Shown here: piece after piece, positions 24,301-34,900 of the stretch | Numbering within the stretch: the stretch's first letter is position 1 | Layout: each line of letters begins with the position of its first letter | Source of the DNA: Cryptomeria japonica | Lineage: Eukaryota > Streptophyta > Pinopsida > Cupressales > Cupressaceae | Length of the DNA stretch: 64,000 bases | Direction: 5' to 3' | Assembly (NCBI RefSeq): GCF_030272615.1 | Contig: NC_081406.1 | Coordinates: 474,112,900 to 474,176,899 of the forward strand | Position numbers and translations under genes: made by a program | Notes under the pieces: generated by a model | What the model was told of the DNA's origin: nothing | Databases searched by the model: none | What the model saw: only the letters and a program-made list of their open reading frames with translations

Positions 24301-25666
24301 TACAGTTGCAACTTATCCGAAAGAATGCTAATATTGTGCTACAATAATTGAGAGCATCTACTCCCATACTTTGTAGCAGCATCATTTATCTCGACTTTAA
24401 CAAAAGTTCCAAACACATTTCCTCTCATCACTGAATCACAGGTTTGCTTGAGCAAAGTAGTTATGTTTTAAATTATGTTTTTAATGTATTTATTTGTTTG
24501 CTCTATTTTCCGTGCATTAAATTACATAAATTCCTTGAAATTTTATTAGAGTTAACAGATAGAGGAACAATACATGTATGATGATACAGGTAGTATCGAT
24601 TTGCTGGAAAGATATGATGGGTTCTCACAATTTAAATTTAATTAATTATTTGTTATGTTGCATTTGATTTCATCTTTTTTTTCTTATACATTTAACTCCA
24701 TCTGCATTCAGGTAGTATCTTATCCCTAATCAGCAAGGGGTTTGTGGAGAATTTAGGGGCATTTATCATCAATAATTTCTTTCTTTCTTTCTATTTGAAA
24801 ATGGGACAACTATACACTTTCACTATATAAGTGTAGGTCAATGGTTCACAACTCTTACTCATTCTCCTTCCCTATTTTAGAAAATAAAATATACTATCTT
24901 AAGATTGCAAAAACATACCTTATGCCATCCATATTTTGTTTTCAAATATAAGAGTTGTAGTCATCATATGATAAGGATAATCAAGATGGATATTGCTGAA
25001 ATAGTGGCATTTCCATAATATGTCTAATGGACTCGTACAATATCGTTGGTACTTGACGATATGACCCATCCCTATAACAATAAAAAAACATAATCATTTT
25101 CATTCCATTCAGTAAATTTTCAAAGACCACCTTTTGTTATTTTATTTTCTATGCTTCTCTACCAATGGCTTGGATGAAAAACTCACATGTTAAGGTATCA
25201 TAGGTTACCAACGCAGTTCAAAAGTGCCTCATCAAACATTTTATTTCAATACAACATCCTCCAATAACATGTCATTCAAATTTTGTGAAAGGCAAATAGA
25301 GACATCAAAGAATTAAATTATAAAACATTACAAAATATTATGTATTAATTACGTTGAACATGCAATGTGTTAGAGCATCCCTTATATAAGACATTTGGAG
25401 ATAAAATAAGAGGATTAGACAATAAATTCATAAGAGTTAAATTTTAAATCAATATTTCAAATATGCAATGCACATGGTAATGCATTTATAGAAGTGTAAA
25501 AGGAATTGTATAGGTATTATAGGTATTTTTTTAATTTTCTTTAGAGTTAGACATTTCTTAGATTTCAACTGCAGTCTTGAAATTAAATTTGTGTTCAATA
25601 TTTCATCTTTATCAACTTCACTTAGATGCAAAGATTACTAAGTAGACTATTCATTCTCATATAGAC
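24301..25666. other. No gene recognised
   Basis: AT-rich intergenic DNA up to the TSD of the copia element at 25667. No motif is supported. Confidence 0.4.
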
Positions 25667-25671
25667 CATTC

Positions 25672-26010
25672 TATTAGAGTAAAAGGTTATATTTACTTAA
25701 TTAATTTAATCATATTGGTTAATTAATTAAGTCACCTTTTCTTTGTTCACTTAAGCTAAATTTAGAAAGTTTTTTTAGGCATTTCATAATTATTTTATTT
25801 CATGCATTCAATTTGATCTCCTTTATTAAAGGATTGATCTCATTCTAATTATTCATTCTAACAAGTTAATTCAATTATGATTCTTTCTTGCAATTGTCTC
25901 CAATTATTCTTGCACTCTCTTGTTTGTAGGTTTTTCTCTTGTACGTGGCAGGTATTTGCATGCAGGTGATTATTGGGCATTGTGGAATTCATCAATCATG
26001 AATTCTAACA
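25672..26010 (+). repeat. 5' LTR of the copia element
   Basis: Starts TATTAGAGTAAAAGG (the terminal TG has mutated to TA) and ends GAATTCTAACA. It matches the 3' LTR along its length with indels. It is preceded by TSD CATTC. Confidence 0.88.
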
Positions 26011-26024
26011 TAGTATCAGAGTTC
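26011..26024 (+). other. Primer-binding site (initiator tRNA-Met type)
   Basis: TAGTATCAGAGTTC directly abuts the 5' LTR. The usual plant copia PBS is TGGTATCAGAGC, so the site is recognisable with one early substitution and a changed end. Confidence 0.75.
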
Positions 26025-26290
26025 TAGACCTAACGCACCATATTCGTCCAATTTGAGATTTTCCTTACAGCGAGGTTTTTGTGCATCTGGGGTCAATTTG
26101 AATCTCAAAACAGATCCAAAAAGTTCGAGATAGTCAAGATCACCTTTTGTTTCGCTGAAATCGGACATATAGGGACATTTTCACAAGGTTTCAAGTTCTA
26201 GGGTTTTCTCTATTCAAGGAGGAACCCGAAAATTCAGAGCATTTTGGACCTAAACGGACCTCGCCATCAGCTTTAGAAAGTCGATTTCGT

Positions 26291-27688
26291 GAATTTTGAT
26301 ATATAATTTGCCTATTTTCAATGAAAGGGGAATCTAGGGCATGATTTATTATTGGCACATTTTTTGATGCATAAAAATCCATACAATCATACCGCCTATA
26401 CGCACGTCACTACCTTCATCAAAAAAAAATCTGGTTAAAAAAAAAATCATCCATAAATATTTTTTTAATATTTTGGAGGGTGCAAATTTTTATTTTTATT
26501 TTTGAAGAAAAAAAAATTTTAATTAAAAAAAAATCAAATCTACACAAAATAGTACGTACCAAGCATGCATCAAAAGGTAACTTGATGACATCATCATCTA
26601 CATCAACAAATCTGGCAGACCCACTAAATTTGGAGCTCTTCTAAATTTAGTTGATTTTCTCTATTTTTAGCCCTTCAAATTTCAAAAAAAGCAATGGTTG
26701 GTATTTTGCTTATAACTTGAGCATACGGAGGCGTTTTTCGACAAACCCTATATCGTCGGAAAGCCCTTTCCAAGCCGGATCCTTTTCAGAAGGTATTTTT
26801 ACCTAATTTTGTTGTCTTTATGCATTTATTGTCAGTCAAAGTCAGAACTTCTTTTTTGCACTTCTGGAGGCATATATTTTGCATATGGACTCATTTTTTT
26901 GCAAACGAATAGGCGTTGGAAAGGTGTGGGAACGCTCTATCCAGATTTGCAGAGAATTTTATCATAAAATTCATCTAGTAAACAGAGATGAATTTTGATA
27001 TATAATTTGTCTATTTTTTATGAAAAGGGAATCTAGGGCATGATTTATTATTGGCATGTTTTTTTCGAGGCACAAATATCCATACGGTTGTACCACCTAC
27101 ACGCACGTCACTACTTGCATCAAAAAAAAAATATGCATAAATATTTTTTCTAATATTTGGGAGGGTGCAAATTTTTTTTTTTTGAAAGAAAGTTTTTTTT
27201 AATAAAAAAAAAAAAGTCAAATCTACACAAAATAGTATGTACCAAGCATGCATCAACAGGTACCTTGATGACGTCATCATCTACATCAACAAATCTGGCA
27301 GACCCACTAAATTTGGAGCTCTTCTAAATTTAGATGATTTTCTCTATTTTCAGCCCTTCAAATTTCTAAAAAAGCAACGATTGGTGTTTTGCTCATAACT
27401 TGAGCATACGGAGGTGTTTTTCGACAAACTATATATCGTCGGAAAGCTCTTTCCGAGCCAGATCGTTTTCAAAAGGTATTTTTTCCTGATTTTTTTGTCT
27501 TTCTATATTTATTGTCAATCAAAGTTGAAACTTCTTTTTTTGCGCTTCTGAGGGCATATCTTTTACATACAAACTCAGTTTTTTGCAAACGAATAGGAAT
27601 TGAAAAGGTGTTGGAATGCTCTATCCAGATCTGTAGATTATTTTATCAGAAAATTCATCAAGTACACAAAGATCAGTCATTTGTGCTT
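26291..27688 (+). repeat. 699 bp tandem duplication in the copia leader
   Basis: Copy 1 (26291-26989) and copy 2 (26990-27688) both begin GAATTTTGATATATAATTTG and share 'gggcatgatttattattggca', 'cgcacgtcactac', 'gacccactaaatttggagct' and 'cttgagcatacggagg' in order. The duplication lies between the PBS and the gag start, where packaging signals of LTR elements normally lie. Confidence 0.9.
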
Positions 27689-27772
27689 TTTGTTTTTTCA
27701 CACTTTCCAGCTTTCAGATTTTTGCTAGGGTTTGGGTTTCTGTATTGTGGGGGCATTTTTCCTCTATTTCAC

Positions 27773-29132
27773 ATGGCAGACCCTTCCTCTATTGAGCGGC
27801 TCAGTCCACACAATTATCACACCTAGAAAACACATATGACTTGCCTTCGTATGGCGAAGGAGTTATGGTCCTATTTGGATGAGGTTTAGCTTTAGTTGAC
27901 TCATGCATTTGAGATCATGCAGCACCAGAACCGCATGGATGAGGCCATGGGGATGATTTCTCTAAATATTTTAGATAGTCTTTTGTTCCACCTTGAGGAT
28001 TGCACTACACCTCAGGCTAAGTGGATCAAGTTTCAGACTCTCTTTGGCAACATCAACAAGTTTTGGGCTTTACAGATTGAGGCAGAGTTGACTTCTTTGG
28101 CACCTGATTCCTTTCCTACCATTGATGACTTCCTGATGAAGTTCAAATCATTGCAATCTTAGTTGGAGGGTATTGGTACTACGAAGACAGATATAGAGTG
28201 CATCTACCTGATTCTTACTAAGCTTCGAAGTCTTTTTCAAATTTTCTCTTGTTTTTTCTCCACCATGGATGTTATGGGGGCACGTCATACCATGCCCACT
28301 TTTGAGGTGTTTTGTGATTGTCTGGCTCGTGAATAGGCCTAGATATCCCAGTTGAACTCTCACACTGGATCATAGAACCATGTATTGGTTGTACAGTCAT
28401 CTCAGGAGCCACAGAAGCTGAAGACCAAAGAGCCTAGGAAAGATTCTAGTTCACGGCAATCCTTTGGCCCACCTCCTCCTAAGGGGGAAAAACGAAGAAA
28501 GATAGACCTAAGTGTGCTTATTGCAGCAAGCCAAATCATGATGAGTCTCAGTGCTATGAGAAGAAGATTGATGGATTTGCAAAATAGGTTTCAAATTTGA
28601 CAACTCTTCTTCAAAAGAGCAACATTGATATTCCTTCTTCTTCTACTTCTCACAGGTCTTCTTCATTCCAGACAGATGGACAGGACATAAGAAGGGTCAT
28701 GCATTATGTGCAATAGTTAGTCCACCTTCTAGGTGGTTGCTTGATTCAGGTGCTTCACATCACATGGCATCTTCTCAAGATATTTTCTCGTCTTTTGAGG
28801 CTTCTCCTACACCACACATTTTGATAGGTAACAATATTGTTATGACTATATGTGGGAAAGGTTCTATCGACATTGATGATGGTACGTTTCATGATGTATT
28901 ATGTGTTCCATCTTTGTCCTATAACCTTCTCTCCATCTATCAAATTACTCACAGTGGGACAAGGAAGACAGTTGAGTTCACTCAAGATTTAGTGCACGTC
29001 AAAGACATTGAGACTAGCAATATTGTTGCAACAGGGATAGTTGATCGTTCTTCCCGCTTGTACTCTTTCTCTCATTTTGGTCCACCATCTCCACTGTTGG
29101 AGAATCACTCTTTCTTTAAGAGAGCATGTTGA
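27773..29132 (+). pseudogene. Copia gag-protease remnant
   Basis: The start is taken at 27773 (MADPSSIERLSPHNYHT), typical of this gag group. The gag core continues as KTHMTCLRMAKELWSYLDEV and then an open stretch at 27896-28162. In-frame stops occur after HNYHT, after LDEV, after SLQS and further on. The zinc knuckle CAYCSKPNHDESQC (28511-28552) is in a different frame from its neighbour. The protease at 28737-29132 has the aspartic active site LDSGASHHM and the downstream CVPSLSYNLLSIYQITHSG block that normally leads into the pre-integrase zinc site. That site is absent: the sequence runs into a Ser/Pro-rich frame and then the 3' LTR. Confidence 0.85.
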
Positions 29133-29833
29133 GGTGAAGTTGAGTCACTTGAACTTGTGTATTGTCCCTGAGACCAGTGTTGTGATTTCTACACCTCCAT
29201 CTCCTGTTGAGATTACTTTTGTTCAATGGGATTCCTCTTCAGGATTGCATGATATTGTAGCTCCATGCATCGAGCCACCTATTCCAGTTGTTGAGGATAT
29301 TTCAGAGGATGTTCATTCCCTCTCAGATAACAGATTCGGCACATTTATTGTTCCACCATCATTGGGGATTCCATTACAGCGTCATCATGCATTCTCCTTT
29401 CTTTGAGCATCATCCAGGTCTTCCAGTTTCACCTCTTGTTTAGGGGTATCCTCGTCTTTGTCCTCAACCTTTGTTTCTTCCGTATTGGAGACACATTGGT
29501 TTGACTATCGACACAAGGGTTCTATCATTCTTGAGGGGCTTTGGAGTCTCAAACCTCTCTCATGGGGGGTTTGGTTATGCACATGTTTTTGAGAGAGACT
29601 TTTGAGACATGCACTTGTACTTTCTTTTTTCCATCTCTTTTTTGGAGGAGTTTTTTTCCCACTGGGTTTTTTCTTTTTCTCCACTTTACAAAGATTTGCA
29701 TGTTGTAATTTGATACCTCATCAAGCCTTGTTGTCGGGAGCCAAATTTGCATTGTTGCATGTAGTTGTTTCTTGCATGTAGCTGCTTTCATGCACTTAGC
29801 TTTTTAGCTACTCCCTAAATTCATCTTAAAGGG

Positions 29834-30200
29834 TGTTAGAGTAAAAGGTTTTATTTACTTAATTAATTTAATCAATTCTTTTTTCACTTAAGCTAAATTT
29901 AGGAAAAAAATTTAAGCATTTAATAATTATAAAAATTTAAGCATTTAAGCATTTAATAATTATTTTATTTCATGCATTCAACCCTTAAGGTTTGCTTTAG
30001 GGTTTTGATCTCCTTTATTAAAGGATTGATCTCATTGTATTTAGTCATTCTAGCAAGTTAATTCAATTTTGATTCTTTCTTGCAGTTGTCTCCAATTATT
30101 CTTGCACTCTCGTTTGTAAGTTTTTCTCTTGTACGTGACAGGTATTTGCATGCAAGTGATTATTGAGCACTGTGGAATTCAACAATCATGAATTCTAACA
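29834..30200 (+). repeat. 3' LTR of the copia element
   Basis: Starts TGTTAGAGTAAAAGG and ends GAATTCTAACA, followed by TSD CATTC. It is longer than the 5' LTR, partly because of a short internal repeat ('atttaagcatttaa', near 29920-29960). Confidence 0.9.
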
Positions 30201-30266
30201 CATTCATTTTCACATAAAATAGGTTCATATGAACTACTGCCTTTAAAATATAAATTAATGAATGTC

Positions 30267-30392
30267 TCAAAAACTAGAGTTAAATCCTGATACAAATATC
30301 ATAAATTGTATTTCTTAATTAAAAACCTCAAAAACTAGAGTTAAATCCTGATACAAATATCATAAATTGTATTTCTTAATTAAAAACCTCAA
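30267..30392. repeat. 61 bp direct duplication
   Basis: Two essentially identical 61 bp units ('aaactagagttaaatcctga...' at 30271 and 30332) lie head to tail. The lack of divergence points to a recent slippage or repair event. Confidence 0.92.
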
Positions 30393-30883
30393 TATCTTCC
30401 CTTGCACGTATTTTTCGTGGCAAACCTACAACCTCAAAAAGTTAGCATTAGGAATGGTTAATCTAAAATAACGCATTCCATATAAAACATAAAATCGTAT
30501 GCAATTTTATACGATCAAAAAATGTATTAAAGAGTTCGTCTCTATTACTCCTTAGAATCCAAAAAAACTCTACTAAAACTTAATTTATAATATATCTATA
30601 TATACTAACCCTGCTTAAATGTATACCTCACTAAATGACACTTATCTGGTCCAATCACGTTTTAATATGGAATCTACTTGAATTCACCTTACAAAAAAAT
30701 GTGAGTTCGTTATTTTTAAATTTTAATTTTAATGCAGGTCAACGTGTTAATGTTGCAGCCTAGGGTATGCAATTTCTTTGGCTCCTTGTCATTATTTTTA
30801 ATTAGGAGAACGGTTATTTCCTTTAACTATTCAAAATGCATTTTAGATCGTTTTTACTAGTACTTTCTGGTATATCTTTAAAA

Positions 30884-30938
30884 ACCATTTTCTTTGACAT
30901 TAATACATGTGGTACCTTTTTATGTCAAAGAAAATGGT
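30884..30938. other. Hairpin: 17 bp perfect inverted repeat
   Basis: ACCATTTTCTTTGACAT (30884-30900) is the exact reverse complement of 30922-30938, with a 21-base loop. It could fold in either strand. It may be a small MITE core or a chance palindrome; no TSD was found. Confidence 0.8.
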
Positions 30939-31150
30939 CGAAGGATATAACACTTCAACCAATTAAATAATGACAACAAAAATATTGTAAACCCGACGTT
31001 GCAAAATTAGCCAAGGTAGAAAATCCTCAGTATGAAATGTTGACAAAGATTTTGGATCAATGTTAAAACTATCCCAATGCCATAGCAGTTCGGTAAATGA
31101 ATTGAAGACACTCGCGTACATTCACAAGAAATTGAACATTAACTGCAAAA

Positions 31151-31270
31151 GTAATATGTTAGAAAAATGCCTAACAACTTGATGAACATGGTAATATGTT
31201 ATAAAAATGCCTAACCACTTGATGAACATGGTAATACGTTAGGAAAATGCCTAACCATTTGATGAACATG
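31151..31270. repeat. 40 bp tandem repeat, three copies
   Basis: Units begin at 31151, 31191 and 31231 ('gtaatatgttagaaaaatgc...gatgaacatg') with a few substitutions. Confidence 0.92.
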
Positions 31271-32649
31271 AAAAAAAGCTTTACATATTATCGAATATCA
31301 TTTAATCAAAAACCCAAAATATCTTCCATGGGCATTTACATATCAGTATGGACATTAAAATACTAGCTTTAGTGATCAGATGATGCTCAAGAACCACACG
31401 AAGTTTTACTCATCAAATTTAGTTATATTCTATTCCATAAACATTTGGATGAACAAAGATTTGTAACCAAAAGCATCTATCTTTAGAAGAAAACAACCAC
31501 TTTGACTAAAGATCGAGTATGTACCAACGGTCACAGCTTCTACCTGTTCATTGGTCTGGATTGACCCATCAAAAGCTTTACTTCAGAAGTCCTCACTCCT
31601 TGTAACTTACCAATCTGTTGCACTTTATCCAATGCATCATCATCAAATACTAAATTTGACTCGCATGTTTCTTCCTTGGATTATTTCCTCAGCTACTGGG
31701 TTAGCTCTAATCGTGATTCGCATGCTGAAGAGAGTCAATGAATGCCCATGAGTCGCAACTACACCATTTTTCGGACGCTACCGGTGCCAATGCAACATAT
31801 TTGTCATACCTCAACTGCTACGCAACCCTGGGTTTCAATTAAATTATAAAAAACAAAAGGTGGCAAAATTAAACTGTTATTTTCCTGATGCTTGCAAGAC
31901 AACAAAGCAGGCAACTGGGTTTTGAAACATCAATGCAAACAAGCGAGCAGAAAACTTTTTTCTAACACAGTCAAGGTACAAAATTTGACAGCTATTTTAT
32001 CAAACCATCTATGCAAACAATTTAGTGGAAAGATTTGTCCCTAACCATTTCTTTCCTGACTAGATTTAAACAATACAAGTAAAAAGACATCAAAGAAATA
32101 GGATAACACTCCTAGGGATTGCGAACACCAAAAAGGACGCAATCATAACCCAGTGAGAGACATTCTATTTGTTGACTTCTGAATTTAGGGTACATCTAAA
32201 ATCCAGAGAGAAGAGAACCATCCTAAAAATTGCAAGACACGATAGTAACCTGGTAATAGACATGTTAGCTGTTGGTTTTTCAACCTATGGTAAATTGAAT
32301 CTCCTTCAGAGTATATCATTGTATTAGCCCACAGAATCACTGAATCTAATTTCAAAAGTTAAACAGAATATAATTAAAAGCAATAAAGGACTTGACTAAT
32401 AGAGTTGTCACTATAAAATTTGAAAGATGATCTGATCTCAAATAGATGTCCCAATCTTCTAAGATAAGGAAAATCAAAGCAGCGTGCAACTCAAATTTTG
32501 CCATCTGGGAAAGGTTTAAATTTTAGCTTGCATATGGATGTCACCAGGTTTAACTAAGATCTAACTATGGGACAAAACAAGTTGTCATCCAGCTGCAGAC
32601 CCAAATATTCGACTTCTGGGCAGCATTTTGTGTTCCAAATGCATCCAGT

Positions 32650-34070
32650 TTAATGTTAAATTAATATGAGGCATTAAGGACAAGTATCAAGAAATGACAT
32701 GTCATGGTTGTAATCGTCCATAATATTCCCTGGAAACACATGCCTTTCAACAACATTTTCAGGAATAGACTTCTGATGTAGTTCTTAGCCTCAGTCACAC
32801 AGGTCAGAAACCCTCTTCCTGAAAAACAGACTCTGCCACCAAAATTAGAGAAGGCTCAAGGCATCCCAGAGTTGCAGTATCTTCTGATAAATTTCACACT
32901 GCAAAATATGATCAAGTGCATTCAGAAAATAGTAATGAAAGTCTTCAAAACTTAATATGAACCTTGATCGTTATGGTTCTACTCTCTTGCTGGCCAGTGT
33001 ACATTTTATCCTTACTATTTTTTATGTTCATGACAGAGATAACTCATGCACAACACCAATCAAGAGTTTTCTGTGGCAGACATCCAGCTCTGATCATCAC
33101 AAGTCATTTTACTCTATAGCTTGTCAACTTATGAATTGTAACACCATCACAACTTAACTGTTTTGATAAATTTATAATTGGGCAAACCAATAAAGAGTTA
33201 TGAGGAGTAACTGTTCTGTGATAGGTTTAAAGTAAGGCCTACCTAAAGGCACCTTAAGCCACTGCTAGTAGCCCTTTCTTTGATCATTCAGCCCATTCTA
33301 AATAGGGTAAAACAAGTTGAAATCTGCCTGCACTCTCAAATCTTATGCTCCTGAGAAAGCAAATGCATCAAGAAGTTTGACAATGATTTAATGGGGAGGA
33401 GTAAGGGCTAAGTATCAAGAAAGGACGAGTCATTGCTATAATCAGTCTTCACCTTCTCATGACATGTATGATGTACCTATCAATAACTTGCTTGGGCATG
33501 GGGGAATTAGTATTACTAGATAATTCGGAACTTCTTACACAGCCATCACATAATCCAACCTTACGGGGCAGCTCTTTACACCCAGTCAGATAGATTGGAA
33601 ACCCTTTCTCTGAAAAACAAATTCTGCCACTTAAATTACACAGTTACAATCATCTCAAAGTTGCAGCAGCTTCTTTCAATCTGATAGATCTCACACTGCA
33701 AAACATGATTGAGTGATCTCAGAAAATGGGTGTGGAAAATTTCAAACCTGTAAACACAGGCTGGATTGCCTCAGGCTTCAATCTTTATTATTTCAGTTCT
33801 AAACTCTCAATGGCTGGTGTATACCTCAAACTTACAGCTTTTGATGCTATTGGCTGGGCTAACTCATGCAGAAAACAAGTCAAGAGTTCTGTGGCAAACA
33901 TCCATCTCTGATCATCACAAGTCATTTAACTCTATGCTTGTTAACTTGCAAATGGTGCCACCATCACATGGCAAAGTCCTGATAAATTATAATTGGGCAA
34001 GCCAACAAACACTATTACATTCTACCTTCGGAATGTCAACTTGCAGAGGGGCGAACAAATTCAGTTATTC
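32650..34070. repeat. Diverged tandem duplication, 0.7-0.8 kb unit
   Basis: Two segments share ordered words: 'agtatcaagaaa' (32684 and 33412), 'gaaaccct.t..ctgaaaaaca', 'cacactgcaaaa.atgat', and 'tctgatcatcacaagtcatt' (near 33090 and 33908). The offset grows from 728 to 818 bp, showing indels. The unit is non-coding and lies 3' of the RZ-1-like gene. Confidence 0.65.
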
Positions 34071-34900
34071 TGCTGATTAATCAGATTGCAGACGATCTGG
34101 GTTGCTAAAAAGTTTGACATGTTAACCATGCAATGTGCACCTAGGTTGGCTGGAGATCTCAATGTAATGCACCAATTGATGTACAATATTACTACTGTTA
34201 ATGCAATCTGATAACCAAAAATCTCTTGGATTTTGTTGTGAACTTACCAAAAAATCTATTATTTTGAAGATCTTGTCATACGCACTGATGTCACCAAATT
34301 TTTGAAGCGGAGTATTAAACAGAAATCCATCAGGAACCAAAGCAGCAGTGTCTAGTGAAAAAGAATCAAATGTGCAATAAATTCACTGCTCAGATATCAA
34401 AAATAGTGTCTCATCATCTGCACAACCTCCAATAAAACAGTAGCCAAGCGTCCACTTGCAGTCTCTCTAACTTACCACATGATACTTTCTGTTTCTAAAA
34501 AGCTTCAAGGATAATGTCTCATCTCAAACCAAACTGTTGCCAAACAAATTCAATAAACCACTAACATGTTGCTGATTTCTGCCATTTCTAATATTACAGT
34601 AAACGGTAAAAGCACTGCAAAATATGATGATTATCATAGGCACTGTCAATCTCTTCTAAAGAGAGATGCACTTTAAAACAAGTCGAAAACCACACTCATG
34701 TGGGTTGTGTGTACCAACTTCTGCTGAAATAAAATCCTATCAACATGAAAACAACTGGTCATGAATCATGATCATGTAGTACAACTGCAATATCTAGCAT
34801 GGCCACAATCAATCACAGATTTTTCATTGCTATAACTAGATGGCCTGAAAGTAACATTCATCAGTGAGATCCACTAAAAAACACAAAAACTATTCAGTCA

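Larger units (their letters stand above)
25672..30200 (+). mobile_element. Non-autonomous Ty1-copia element with gag-protease only
   Basis: The two LTRs (25672-26010 and 29834-30200) are flanked by the same 5 bp, CATTC (25667-25671 and 30201-30205), so this is one complete insertion. A PBS follows the 5' LTR and a short purine run (AAAGGG) precedes the 3' LTR. Inside are a duplicated leader, a gag with many stops, and a protease, but no integrase, reverse transcriptase or RNase H. The 4.5 kb size and GAG-bearing, pol-less layout resemble the plant TR-GAG class of non-autonomous elements, which move using enzymes from related copies. Several indels separate the LTRs, so the insertion is not recent. 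Confidence 0.88.
30393..34900. other. Intergenic region downstream of the RZ-1 gene
   Basis: No protein-coding gene is supported. The stretch just below 34901 on the minus strand should hold the 3' UTR of the RZ-1-like gene, but I could not place a polyadenylation signal with confidence. The rest has short repeats (listed separately) and low-complexity gaps. Open frames of 60-100 codons at 31551, 32957, 33726 and 33766 show no known motif. Confidence 0.4.

Noticed and set aside
31551-34080. Candidate small genes of 60-104 codons downstream of the RZ-1-like gene
   Set aside because: The frames do not persist between the two copies of the diverged duplication, so there is no sign of coding constraint.
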